Below are positions 43,488 through 51,609 of a DNA stretch of 64,000 bases, piece by piece. A model generated the notes under the pieces. That model ran no database searches, was not told the DNA's origin, and saw nothing but the letters and a program-made list of their open reading frames with translations. Numbering within the stretch: position 1 is the stretch's first letter; every line of letters begins with the position of its first letter. This DNA comes from Shewanella denitrificans OS217. Lineage in GTDB: Bacteria > Pseudomonadota > Gammaproteobacteria > Enterobacterales > Shewanellaceae. The stretch spans positions 3,844,001-3,908,000 of the forward strand of contig NC_007954.1 in assembly GCF_000013765.1 (NCBI RefSeq). The letters run 5' to 3'. Position numbers and translations under genes: made by a program.

Positions 43488-45470
43488 CTACAGCCAACCG
43501 CCAGACGTACCAGAACCGCCACCGTTTAGGTAAGCAGCATTCGCATTGGCCTGTTTTGCGGCTTTAGGTTTAGGTTCTTTGGGTTGGCCGCTTGATATGG
43601 CGATCGGGGCCACTTGCGCAAGCTTGTCGAGGTTGATTCCGAATTTTTCTATGGCGATATACAGTGCTGCCAAGGCGTAGACAAAGCAGTCTAGCGCCTC
43701 ATTGCGGCGCTTTTGGTTGTCCCATTTATAGATAATTCGGCCATCGCGGCGCACTGGTATTTTGCGTTCGCTAGTGAGCTGTTGCAGCTCTGCGTCATCA
43801 CATACGGTTTCGTTTAGCGGGAAATGAATCGCACCTGGCTTGCGCACATCAACATCAGGGTCAACCCGCAACATAGACATCAGCAGCTCTTTGGCGTTAT
43901 CGGTACCCACTTCAGTTAAGTAAACGCCTTTGGCGGTGCGTTTACGGGGAAAGTTGGCAATCGGCTTGCCGTAAACGTTAGCACCTCTAACCGGAATAAC
44001 CCGCATTAACCCGAGCTTTTTACTCATGGCATAAACGTCATCTGTGTAATGACCGCCAGAGTCCCAACAGATAGTGCCCACATTGAGAATAACCCCATCG
44101 GCACGGCTGTAGCTTTGGCCGATACGCTCACCCACCTTGTCTTTTAATACTTGGCTTGCTGGGTCGCCGTATAAAATAAAGCGGTCGATTAATGCCGCTT
44201 CTTTGCCAGCACCCCAGCCCCAGACGCGGCCCTCATAGCGGTCGTCTTGGGTATCTATGCCATAGGTTAAATACACCACCCAATTAGGCACTTTGCCACT
44301 GGGGTACATTTCGCGGCGGCGCTTTAAATCTTCCCACTCTAGGCGTTCGCCGTTGTCGTTATCCCACGGCTGGCCGAGCTTGGTATTGACGAAGGTTTGC
44401 AGCTTTTCTTTGTCATTTTTGGCGTTATAAAACTCAGTGACTAACTTGGCCCAGCTGTTAAGCGAGTTATACGCTGACCAAATATGGATAGACACGCTGG
44501 ATGGCGTGCAAATGTCGTTGCCGTTACTGTCGTAAAAATCGAGAAAATCTTTAGTTCGAATACCACTGTTTTCACATATCCAAAGTGCGCTTGGGTGCAG
44601 CTCCATATCATCAAGCTGATTGTTTTCGATGCAAGCGGCGCAATGCTCGCAAACGTAATAAGCAGTGCTTGGGTCGCTGCCTTGCCACTTGATCCCAAAC
44701 TCTTCGGTCTTGCCTCCCCATTTTAAAACCTGCAGCTCATCGCAGTGTGGGCAAGGTAAGTTGAACTTAAAATAGTACGGGGATTCACTGCAGGCCTTTT
44801 CGATTTGGCAAGTGCCGAGAACTTTAGGGGTTGAGCCACGGATCGATTTAGGAAACATCGATAATTCGATACGAGTATCACCTAAGGATGTAGCGTTACC
44901 TTCGTGCTCGATAGACTCATCAAAACCCGCGAGTTCATCATAAATCACGTCATCAACTGAGTGCTCACGGTAGTTAGCCGCTGCCGTGCCACCGCGTACT
45001 AATAATGTTTTGCCATTGGTGAAAATTTTATCTTCTAGCGTGTTGTCTTTGTGTTTTCGACCAATCCATGGGGCTAGGTCCTTCCAAATTGGGATGTCAC
45101 GAATTGCCGTTTCAACGTGCTTTTTCATGAACTTTTTGGCTATGCCATCTGTAGGTTGATAGATCAACACGTTGCGTTTTTTGTGCTCTATTTTATAAGC
45201 CGCATTCGCCATCAACATTTTGGTGTAACCCACACGCGCCGACTTCATTAGGTTGAGTCTGGTGATTTGATCGTTACCCATGGCATTTAAAATGCCAATT
45301 TGAAACGGTAAGCTTTCCCACTTGCCCTCGGTATAGGAGGACTCCGACGACATGTAAAAATGCTCATCGGCGTATTGTGAACAAGTCAGCATTGGCGGGC
45401 GATAAAATGAACGCAATCCAGCAGCAACGGCGGCTTTCAGATTTTTAATCTGTGCTGCCGATATATTCAT
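43488..45470 (-). CDS. Terminase large subunit (GpA family), 660 aa
   Basis: Packaging motor and nuclease. The ATPase shows the lambda-type P-loop LMKSARVGYTKML and Walker B VIYDELAGFDES. A zinc-ribbon-like CPHC...CEHC pair follows (about 240-275). The nuclease domain includes TYGIDTQDDRYEGRVWGWG and the GRIIYKWDNQKRRNEALDCFVYALAAL end typical of GpA. The C-terminus is Gly/Ser-rich. GpA-type terminases cut at cos sites. Overlaps the small subunit gene by 26 bp. Confidence 0.96.
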   Translation of the reverse strand: MNISAAQIKNLKAAVAAGLRSFYRPPMLTCSQYADEHFYMSSESSYTEGKWESLPFQIGILNAMGNDQITRLNLMKSARVGYTKMLMANAAYKIEHKKRNVLIYQPTDGIAKKFMKKHVETAIRDIPIWKDLAPWIGRKHKDNTLEDKIFTNGKTLLVRGGTAAANYREHSVDDVIYDELAGFDESIEHEGNATSLGDTRIELSMFPKSIRGSTPKVLGTCQIEKACSESPYYFKFNLPCPHCDELQVLKWGGKTEEFGIKWQGSDPSTAYYVCEHCAACIENNQLDDMELHPSALWICENSGIRTKDFLDFYDSNGNDICTPSSVSIHIWSAYNSLNSWAKLVTEFYNAKNDKEKLQTFVNTKLGQPWDNDNGERLEWEDLKRRREMYPSGKVPNWVVYLTYGIDTQDDRYEGRVWGWGAGKEAALIDRFILYGDPASQVLKDKVGERIGQSYSRADGVILNVGTICWDSGGHYTDDVYAMSKKLGLMRVIPVRGANVYGKPIANFPRKRTAKGVYLTEVGTDNAKELLMSMLRVDPDVDVRKPGAIHFPLNETVCDDAELQQLTSERKIPVRRDGRIIYKWDNQKRRNEALDCFVYALAALYIAIEKFGINLDKLAQVAPIAISSGQPKEPKPKAAKQANANAAYLNGGGSGTSGGWL

Positions 45471-45975
45471 CTAACAAATCCTCAATGCTCTCTGCCAAGC
45501 TGGCTGCGGTGTTCTGGCTTTTAATCACCTCAGCCCTAACGGCATCAATAGCGCGTTCTGGTATGTCAGGGTTTTTTCGCTTTACCCGTATGTGTATTTG
45601 GTCCAACACTGGGGCTATTTGGGCCGCTAACCGATTAAGCACATACACACAAAAAGCCACATCAACCACTTCTTTATCATCTTTACGATTCTTTAATTCC
45701 TGCCCATCGGCTTGTGCTTTAATCAGCCGACAGCGCTCGAAATCAATATTGGGCTTATCTTCGCTGTCATCGGGTTTAGCTATGTGCTTTTTCCGCTCAT
45801 TGGCAACACGATTGCCCACCACGTCACTCATTTGGTACAAACATTCACGACCTTTTTTGCTGTGAACTGGCACATCCCATTTATCGAATGCCTGGGTACT
45901 GATGCCAAGACTTTTACAGAGGTCGGTTTTGTTGAGTAAGACGGGCGTTATCTCTGGAGATTGAATTCGGGCCAT
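45445..45975 (-). CDS. Terminase small subunit (Nu1-like), 176 aa
   Basis: DNA-recognition subunit. It has an N-terminal winged helix-turn-helix (LLNKTDLCKSLGISTQAFDKWDVP), a helical KKHIAKPDDSEDKPNIDFERCRLIKAQADGQELKNRK segment and a C-terminal helix for partner binding. The pattern fits Nu1-type small terminases. It starts inside the holin stop (TGATG overlap) and overlaps the large subunit by 26 bp. Confidence 0.85.
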   Translation of the reverse strand: MARIQSPEITPVLLNKTDLCKSLGISTQAFDKWDVPVHSKKGRECLYQMSDVVGNRVANERKKHIAKPDDSEDKPNIDFERCRLIKAQADGQELKNRKDDKEVVDVAFCVYVLNRLAAQIAPVLDQIHIRVKRKNPDIPERAIDAVRAEVIKSQNTAASLAESIEDLLDEYIGSTD

Positions 45976-46226
45976 CAGCTTGTCTCAATTTTTTCCATCT
46001 GCTTTTTAAGTAGCTGCCTTTTTTGTTCAAATAATGCTTGCTCGCGGTGATTACGTTTCGATTGATAGATCCAATTAACCAGTGCCGTGGCCAAGGCACA
46101 CACCACTCCGACTAGCACACCTATGTCTATGTCGCTGAAGTAGCTACCAAGCGCGGTAAATAACGATACAAAATACGATAGAAACGAGGTGATTTTCTGC
46201 ACTCCTAGCTCAGTCGTTATATTCAT
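45975..46226 (-). CDS. Phage holin, 83 aa
   Basis: Starts at ATG 46226. It has two hydrophobic spans (about 12-30 and 33-55), separated by a short turn (SDID), and a strongly charged C-terminus (SKRNHREQALFEQKRQLLKKQMEKIE). This is a class II holin layout with N-in, C-in topology. It overlaps the Rz1-like gene by 17 bp and the terminase small subunit start. A longer frame upstream covers Rz1 in another frame and is not used. Confidence 0.83.
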   Translation of the reverse strand: MNITTELGVQKITSFLSYFVSLFTALGSYFSDIDIGVLVGVVCALATALVNWIYQSKRNHREQALFEQKRQLLKKQMEKIETS

Positions 46227-46485
46227 GTTGTTGCCGCCATAGTTGAAGCCGTTGCATGTTTGCATTGCAAATAGCCAGCAAACTGGCTTGAGTGAGTGAA
46301 TGATTGAGCAAATCAATATTTGTATTACCGGCAAAGCTTGGGTTACCACATAAGACCAACCACTCAGGAGGTGGGAGCACATACTCCATCTTGATCTGTG
46401 TCACCACTTTGACAATGGGCTGACTTGAGCAACTGCACAGCATCAACAGGCAGCAAAGCATTGGCCCAATCTTTAGTAGGTTCAT
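46210..46485 (-). CDS. Rz1-like outer-membrane spanin lipoprotein, 91 aa
   Basis: Signal sequence with lipobox (MLCSCSS, acylated Cys near residue 17 or 19). The mature part is short and contains a PPPEW proline segment typical of o-spanins. It overlaps the Rz-like gene by 122 bp in another frame, an arrangement seen almost only in spanin pairs. With the i-spanin it bridges the envelope and disrupts the outer membrane at lysis. Confidence 0.88.
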   Translation of the reverse strand: MNLLKIGPMLCCLLMLCSCSSQPIVKVVTQIKMEYVLPPPEWLVLCGNPSFAGNTNIDLLNHSLTQASLLAICNANMQRLQLWRQQHEYND

Positions 46486-46801
46486 TGTTCGAGCTCCTTA
46501 ACTGATTGGCTTTATCCATGCGGCTTTTGTGAGTGGCATTGATGTCATTAAGGTTTTTTCTATGTTGGGCGTTAAGCGCTATGACAATTTCATAATGCTG
46601 TTTTAACCTAGCAATCTGCACCTCTTTGCTTTCTATGTTGCTAATCAGCGCTTGATTGCTCACATTCAGCTCGCTAATATCATTGTTAAGTAATGCATTT
46701 CTAGCTTGCAGACTTTCAATGCTGATATAGCAGATGCCGATAATGGCAAGAAGGATTAAGGTTACTGATGCAAACACTGTATCTTTTATGCTATTGAACA
46801 T
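46364..46801 (-). CDS. Rz-like inner-membrane spanin, 145 aa
   Basis: One N-terminal transmembrane anchor (about 9-27) followed by a long periplasmic coiled coil (LQARNALLNNDISELNVSNQALISNIESKEVQIARLKQHY...). The C-terminal third is polar. Matches i-spanin architecture. Overlaps the endolysin start by 11 bp and contains most of Rz1 in another frame. Confidence 0.88.
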   Translation of the reverse strand: MFNSIKDTVFASVTLILLAIIGICYISIESLQARNALLNNDISELNVSNQALISNIESKEVQIARLKQHYEIVIALNAQHRKNLNDINATHKSRMDKANQLRSSNNEPTKDWANALLPVDAVQLLKSAHCQSGDTDQDGVCAPTS

Positions 46802-47270
46802 TTTGCAAATCCCTCATACAAAAACGCCGCTCATTTGAGCGGCGTTTGACTAGTCCGGGTAACCGTCTGCCTTTGGCGTATACCCACCTAAGTAATTCAT
46901 CACATGCCGCGACTCGCTCGCCATTTAAGAACTTTTTTCTTAATGTCGAGGTACTAAAAGCCTCGGTACCAACGTTGTAGATAAAACTCAGGTAAGCAAT
47001 GTGTTCGCCCTCGGTTAGTGCGGGCGCCAATTTACGTAAAGCTTGATTGAATTTATCAAGATCTGTGGCCAACAGCTTTAGGCATTGGTCGCGGCTGAAT
47101 ACCATGCCAACTTTGATGTCTTTACCTGTATGCCCAAAACAAGCTGTGCTAACCCCAACGGGATCGAGGTAAGTGTGATGAATTTCACCCTCATGTACCG
47201 CAATAAGCACAGCGCCAGACAATAAAGACCCCGTTAAACCAAGGGCAGCTAATTGAGATTTAATGCTCAT
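46791..47270 (-). CDS. SAR endolysin (GH24 lysozyme), 159 aa
   Basis: Muramidase with the triad E27, D36 and T42 in VHEGEIHHTYLDPVGVSTACFGHTG, the E-8aa-D-5aa-T spacing of the GH24 family. The N-terminus (LAALGLTGSLLSGAVLIAV) is weakly hydrophobic and rich in G/A/S/T, a signal-anchor-release domain as in phage 21 R. Such enzymes are exported by Sec and activated on release from the membrane. The start overlaps the upstream gene (ATGA). Confidence 0.93.
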   Translation of the reverse strand: MSIKSQLAALGLTGSLLSGAVLIAVHEGEIHHTYLDPVGVSTACFGHTGKDIKVGMVFSRDQCLKLLATDLDKFNQALRKLAPALTEGEHIAYLSFIYNVGTEAFSTSTLRKKFLNGERVAACDELLRWVYAKGRRLPGLVKRRSNERRFCMRDLQNVQ

Positions 47271-47614
47271 AACCTCCCTCCTAAACCAATCAATGCTATT
47301 TCATGATCTGTGCCTTCTTGGTAAACAATAAGTAAGCCCAGTTTTTTAGCTAACGCATATTCAGCTTTGGCGCCGTTAGAATCTTCCCAGCCATCGAGCA
47401 AATAAATCATGTCACAGCACATCAACATCGGCATGCAGATAGACATGTATTCAGGTTCAGACAAACCCGCAGGTAAAGTGGCCGGATTCAGAACCACATG
47501 GCCAAGTTCACGCTGAACATCTGCAGCCAAATGAAACTCACGCCGATTTTCACCCACCATCCCAGACATGGGGCCAGCGATGTAAACCTTTTTATGTCGG
47601 GAAATACGAGCCAT
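47267..47614 (-). CDS. DUF4406 (nucleoside 2-deoxyribosyltransferase-like) protein, 115 aa
   Basis: The KKVYIAGPMSGMVGENRREFHLAADVQRELGHVVLNPATLP start is the DUF4406 pattern related to nucleoside 2-deoxyribosyltransferases. The MLMCCDMIYLLDGWEDSNGAKAEYALAKKLGL helix follows. It begins at ATG 47614; the longer frame would read through a terminator hairpin. It is the first gene of the late operon and may modify nucleotides or NAD. Overlaps the endolysin start by 4 bp. Confidence 0.85.
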   Translation of the reverse strand: MARISRHKKVYIAGPMSGMVGENRREFHLAADVQRELGHVVLNPATLPAGLSEPEYMSICMPMLMCCDMIYLLDGWEDSNGAKAEYALAKKLGLLIVYQEGTDHEIALIGLGGRL

Positions 47615-47626
47615 ATCAGCACCAAA

Positions 47627-47654
47627 TAAAAAAGGGCTCCAATACGGAGCCCTT
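47627..47654 (-). terminator. Late leader terminator (tR'-like)
   Basis: On the minus strand AAGGGCTCC-GTATT-GGAGCCCTT is followed by TTTTATTTGG. It sits 13 bp before the first late gene and would block lysis and head genes unless antiterminated. This agrees with a Q-like gene upstream. Confidence 0.82.
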
Positions 47655-47730
47655 GAGGGGGATGAACGCGCTACTTGTAAACGAAGCTTTATCAAGCCTA
47701 CATAAATGTACCCGATTTAATGGGGCTTGA

Positions 47731-47770
47731 AAGCGTCAAATGTGACGCTTAAAGCGCCATATATGGCGCT
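47731..47770. promoter_or_regulatory. Tandem palindromes in late leader
   Basis: AAGCGTCAAATGTGACGCTT (47731-47750) has perfect 8-bp arms, and AGCGCCATATATGGCGCT (47753-47770) is fully palindromic. Only 2 bp separate them. They lie about 75 bp upstream of the terminator, where a late promoter and Q site would be. The rest of 47771-48164 shows no gene; a further dyad AGTGAT...ATCACT is at about 47819-47838. Confidence 0.6.
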
Positions 47771-48164
47771 GACAAATTTGTAAAGATGTGATACGTGAAA
47801 ACTTAATCACAGAGTAAAAAGTGATTTAGTTATCACTTAACTGATTTGCGCACAGGCAAGAAGGTCAACGCATTACGTCAACGAGGGCAAGATTGGGGGA
47901 TGAAAAAATCAGAATATTCAAAAGATCAAAAAATGATCTGGCAAAGTTGAGGCATGCCATCGCGCACAAGCATCAGAGCATCGCACTCGCGTTAACGGGG
48001 TGAAATAACAATTAAATCAGTTGGATAGCCCAAGGTTACTTGGTGCTGTTTAGGAGGGGTAAACAAGCTGCGCATAAAACAACAACACAACCCCCTAAAA
48101 TTTTCTTATGTAGTGAAGCACTGCGCGTCACCGCCCCCGCAATGAAGCGAGTCGGAAGGACCCG

Positions 48165-48809
48165 CTAATTCAAACCTGACTCTTTTTCAACAAAATCAAA
48201 TAGATGATCTCGCAAACTTAGCAATATAGTTCTTTCATCAGCCATTAAATCCTCATACTCCACCCAATCTTGACGTGATCTTCTTTTTAATTCATTCCTA
48301 TTATTTTTGAACTGGTCGATGGAACTTATTGTTGCTGCAGAAAAGATCGGTTTGTACACAGATAAAACATTATCAACTAAATTTTCCATCTCTACTTGAG
48401 ATAGTTTCCAGTTAGATGAAGCATTTTTAAGCAGTACTCTAACTGCAGGCATCTCTGCAACATCTTCATCTGATTGAACGCTATTTAGCCTATAATTCAA
48501 TTCTTCCATTTCTTCATTTAATCTCACTAATGTCGATAAAGAGGCCAATAAATCGAAAATTATTGCCTTCCTTAATTCCCATCGCCTGATTTTTTCTTGC
48601 TCATTTAACCCGCTTAAGTGAACTAACACTGCCACTATAGTTGTGCAAGCAATCACGACATTAGTAACAAGAGCATAATCTAAGCTAAATGCATCTATAG
48701 AAATATAGAATAGGCCAAAAGTCATCCATCCAACCATAATACCTACTAGTAAAGACCCTACTATTTCACCCGAAAAAATACGACACCATTTATAAAAACT
48801 CTGACTCAT
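48165..48809 (-). CDS. Two-helix membrane protein with long cytoplasmic helical domain, 214 aa
   Basis: Not recognised. Two transmembrane segments (about 14-36 and 45-66) are followed by a 145-aa helical, E/N/R-rich domain (LSTLVRLNEEMEELNYRLNSVQ..., IDQFKNNRNELKRRSRQDWVEYEDL). This layout fits membrane-anchored phage or host defence proteins and superinfection-exclusion factors. It stands alone between the Q-like gene and the late leader, with AT-rich codons compared with its neighbours, which suggests a moron. Confidence 0.7.
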   Translation of the reverse strand: MSQSFYKWCRIFSGEIVGSLLVGIMVGWMTFGLFYISIDAFSLDYALVTNVVIACTTIVAVLVHLSGLNEQEKIRRWELRKAIIFDLLASLSTLVRLNEEMEELNYRLNSVQSDEDVAEMPAVRVLLKNASSNWKLSQVEMENLVDNVLSVYKPIFSAATISSIDQFKNNRNELKRRSRQDWVEYEDLMADERTILLSLRDHLFDFVEKESGLN

Positions 48810-48857
48810 TTACTTAATACCTAATACCTAATACTCTAATTAAATAGATATTATTCC

Positions 48858-49217
48858 TTATTCCTTGAAAGTTAAAGCCATCTCCCCCTTTCTCAGCCAG
48901 TACACATACGACTGCTTACTATCAAACCCCATCAGTATCCACTGGCCCTTGCACACGTAACAGGTGCGGATAGCCCGTTTGCAGTTAGGTGATAAGCGCT
49001 CAATCATCTTATCGAACTGGGCCACATGCTTAGGCACATTGAGCTCATGCACCACCGAAGCGCCATACACTTGCACCTCACCCAACTTATCGCAAACGCT
49101 GCGACTACCAAAACCTTGACCCAGTTCTTGGAACGCCCAATAATTTCCCCAGGTAACTAGGCCAGCACGTAAAGCCTTCATGTTCATCCACTGTGCCTGT
49201 GCATCACATAACCTCAT
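48858..49217 (-). CDS. Antitermination Q-like protein, 119 aa
   Basis: Pattern of small phage late antiterminators: LRAGLVTWGNYWAFQELGQGFGS near the N-terminus, VHELNVPKHVAQFDKMIERLSPNCKRAIRTCYVCKGQ in the middle and a basic end. Position supports the call. It lies just upstream of the late leader that holds a strong terminator before the lysis genes. It overlaps the upstream HTH gene by 14 bp. I did not see a conserved zinc site, so this is probable, not certain. Confidence 0.6.
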   Translation of the reverse strand: MRLCDAQAQWMNMKALRAGLVTWGNYWAFQELGQGFGSRSVCDKLGEVQVYGASVVHELNVPKHVAQFDKMIERLSPNCKRAIRTCYVCKGQWILMGFDSKQSYVYWLRKGEMALTFKE

Positions 49218-49422
49218 CAGTCACCTCCGCAATCTGATCAATCGATAAATGAAACACATCATCCAAAATCGACAGCAGATGATTTGATGGCACGTTACAA
49301 TCCCCATTTTCCCACCGTTGATAAGTGCGCCGACTCACCCCATAAACCGCCGCCACCTCATCCTGAGAAAACCCCTTAATCGCTCGGCCCGTCTTTAAAA
49401 TTATTGCAGCTCGATTACCCAT
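49204..49422 (-). CDS. Small helix-turn-helix regulator, 72 aa
   Basis: XRE-type HTH protein: GRAIKGFSQDEVAAVYGVSRRTYQRWENGDCNVPSNHLLSILDDVFHLS. A GGAG site lies 6 bp before ATG 49422, so this start is preferred to the Met four codons upstream. The gene directly precedes the Q-like gene with a 14-bp overlap. It may regulate late or recombinase genes; the target is unknown. Confidence 0.85.
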   Translation of the reverse strand: MGNRAAIILKTGRAIKGFSQDEVAAVYGVSRRTYQRWENGDCNVPSNHLLSILDDVFHLSIDQIAEVTDEVM

Positions 49423-49476
49423 AATTAACTCCATTTAGTGCCATTGCATACTCTTCTAAGGCTGATGCAACGATCA

Positions 49477-50730
49477 TCACAGCCACCCAGCAGCCATAAG
49501 GGTTTTATCCAACCCACGATCAACCGACGATCTAGGGATTATCTCGGGCGCAACCTCATTAAAACCGCAAGAAATTAAATGTGCATGGTAAGCATCAAGC
49601 GCCTCCAACATGCCCTTATCCAACTTAGAGTGCACATAGGTACGCAGCAGCACAGGCAAAGCATGATTAAGCAAACGCTCGCCCACCATAGTGTCCACCC
49701 CCATATCAGCAATAATGGTCCGGCAAAGCTTACGTAAATCATGCGAAGTAAAATCCTTAAACCGAATAGACTCACTCCAATACTGCGCAGTACGTAAACT
49801 AATCGCCCCCACATCACCGGCAAACAAAAACGCCCGCTTACCCACAAACTTCACTTGCCACTGCAAATAATGCGCAATAAGCGCCTTAGCAGTAGGGGTC
49901 AGCGGCAACCTATGCGCCTGCCGATTCTTAGCATTAGCCGCCGGAATAAACCAATAATTGCCCGCAAAATGCTCCCAGCGCGCCAACCGCGTCTCACCAA
50001 TGCGAGTACCAAACATCAGCATCAACATAAACAACATCGCCACCGGCATAACCGCATCACGCAACGCCCCAAACAAGGGCGCCAAATCCGACTCCACCAA
50101 CCGCGTATCCACCTCAGGCGAAAGCTTTAAACTCATCGTCACCCGATAGCCAGACAACGGATTAACCACCAACAACCGCAAATCCAATGCCGCACTCAAC
50201 GCCCGCTTAATCACATTCACACACAAACGAATATAATTAGCCGCATAACCCTCAGCCATCATCACCTTCACCAACAGATTATCCACCACAGCAAAAGACA
50301 ACTCAGCCAACGTCACCAACCCAAGCTTAGGGGCTAAATGGCTATTGATAATCGACTTACAGTTAGTAAACCAGCTGCGGCTCAAGGTCGAATTAACCTC
50401 AATATGGCCCACGTACCAAGCAAGCAAATCAGCCACAGTAAAAAACTCACCCCGTAACACATCAGCGCCCGAACTGCGCTTAGCCAACATCACAGGTAAA
50501 TCAGCCAAAAACGTCTTAATACACATGCTTGGCCATACCCCCTGCTTCTGCCACACCGTCTTCCCTCCCTCATTAATCACCAAATACACACTGGCTTTTG
50601 CCCTATCAGCCGAAGCCCGTAACCGCATTTCAGGAAACTGAGGATCACGATAATCACGCAACACCCCAGCACGTAGCCAACGCCGCAGCGCAGCATCATT
50701 GAGTTTGCCCACTTGCACACCAGACGCCAT
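49477..50730 (-). CDS. Second tyrosine recombinase inside replication/late region, 417 aa
   Basis: Complete catalytic set: R243 (FGTRIGETRL), K268 (AKNRQAH), H330 and R333 (TSHDLRKLCRTI), H356 (LLNHALPV) and Y365 (RTYVHSKL). The N-terminal arm-binding and core domains are present. The start is ATG 50730 after GGAGG. Unlike the dusA-side integrase it lies among early/late genes on the minus strand, away from any att site. The gene begins 3 bp after the upstream small wHTH gene, so it belongs to the early operon. The role is unclear. Confidence 0.9.
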   Translation of the reverse strand: MASGVQVGKLNDAALRRWLRAGVLRDYRDPQFPEMRLRASADRAKASVYLVINEGGKTVWQKQGVWPSMCIKTFLADLPVMLAKRSSGADVLRGEFFTVADLLAWYVGHIEVNSTLSRSWFTNCKSIINSHLAPKLGLVTLAELSFAVVDNLLVKVMMAEGYAANYIRLCVNVIKRALSAALDLRLLVVNPLSGYRVTMSLKLSPEVDTRLVESDLAPLFGALRDAVMPVAMLFMLMLMFGTRIGETRLARWEHFAGNYWFIPAANAKNRQAHRLPLTPTAKALIAHYLQWQVKFVGKRAFLFAGDVGAISLRTAQYWSESIRFKDFTSHDLRKLCRTIIADMGVDTMVGERLLNHALPVLLRTYVHSKLDKGMLEALDAYHAHLISCGFNEVAPEIIPRSSVDRGLDKTLMAAGWL

Positions 50731-50732
50731 AA

Positions 50733-50954
50733 CTAAGCCTCCAACCTGTATTCCCAAGCAGCACACTTAGCGCGTCTACGCTTAAGCTTGCTCACTCCCT
50801 GCAGTTCACGCCACCGCGCACTCAACGCCGTCTCACTATCGTGAACCCCAAAACGCTCAAAACACGCCTGCTGAATTTCATACAACGTTAAAAACTCGCT
50901 GCCCATCAGCACCTGCTTCAAACGCGCTTTCTGAGTTAATGGTTTATTCGCCAT
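50733..50954 (-). CDS. Small winged-helix-like phage protein, 73 aa
   Basis: Not assigned to a family. The sequence KQVLMGSEFLTLYEIQQACFERFGVHDSETALSARWRELQ looks like a winged helix, and the C-terminus is basic (KLKRRRAKCAAWEYRLEA). Overlaps the P-like gene start-side by 11 bp and ends 2 bp before the second recombinase. May be its cofactor (excisionase-like) or a replication accessory protein. Confidence 0.7.
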   Translation of the reverse strand: MANKPLTQKARLKQVLMGSEFLTLYEIQQACFERFGVHDSETALSARWRELQGVSKLKRRRAKCAAWEYRLEA

Positions 50955-51609
50955 CGCTTGCCCTCCTCAGCCCTAAGTCACGCCTAAACTTAGCCACAAG
51001 CGCCCTACCCTCAGCCGCTTCAATGCGCCGACTAGCCCGCGTCGGTAACGCCTTAGGCAACTCAACATCAACCAACTCACCCTTGGCGTACTTACGGCAT
51101 AAAATCGTGTATTGGCGTGAAAACATGCTCAAAACATCCCTCTCCAACCCCGTCGCAAACAACCAGGTCCCACACTCACGCACCGCCAAACCAACCACCT
51201 TATGGCTCCACTTATGGCGCGTTAAATTATGGTAATGCCGCTTAGCCTCAGCGTAAGCCGAGTCCAAATCAGGCAAGCCATAATCACAAGCCGTAGGTAA
51301 ACACCACAGCGCAAACTGGCGCGGTGTCGGCCAAAACTGCCTATCCCCCAACTCACGCCTTGCCCGGTTCAAGCCCATTTGCACCTGCTCACGGCTGCCA
51401 ATACCTTGCGCCGCCAACGTCTTAAGCCATTCGCTCTTGTGTGCCGCTTCCTCATCAGGCTTAGGCGCCCCAACCGGAAACAACACCCGCAACTTAGCAA
51501 ACACACTGTCAACAATCGCCACATCCATCGCCGACAGCTGCTTAGCCCCCTGCTCACCCATTGGCATGCCAACTGGAGTTGAATTAATCACTGTTTGAAT
51601 AGACTTCAT
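50944..51609 (-). CDS. Replication protein P-like (lambda P family), 221 aa
   Basis: Lambda P-type helicase loader. It has a typical helical middle: VDSVFAKLRVLFPVGAPKPDEEAAHKSEWLKTLAAQGIGSREQVQMGLNRARRE, then WPTPRQFALWCLP. The second half is longer than lambda P in some relatives. It starts 4 bp inside the end of the O-like gene (ATGA overlap), as in lambda. It would recruit host DnaB to the O-bound origin. Confidence 0.85.
   Translation of the reverse strand: MKSIQTVINSTPVGMPMGEQGAKQLSAMDVAIVDSVFAKLRVLFPVGAPKPDEEAAHKSEWLKTLAAQGIGSREQVQMGLNRARRELGDRQFWPTPRQFALWCLPTACDYGLPDLDSAYAEAKRHYHNLTRHKWSHKVVGLAVRECGTWLFATGLERDVLSMFSRQYTILCRKYAKGELVDVELPKALPTRASRRIEAAEGRALVAKFRRDLGLRRASDGE

Noticed and set aside
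45975..46382. 135-aa holin from the longer open frame
   Set aside because: The upstream part lies over Rz1 in another frame; the 83-aa start gives the standard two-helix holin.
47614..47695. Longer DUF4406 start at 47695
   Set aside because: It would read across a strong terminator hairpin; the KKVYIAGPM motif sits at the N-terminus with the shorter start.
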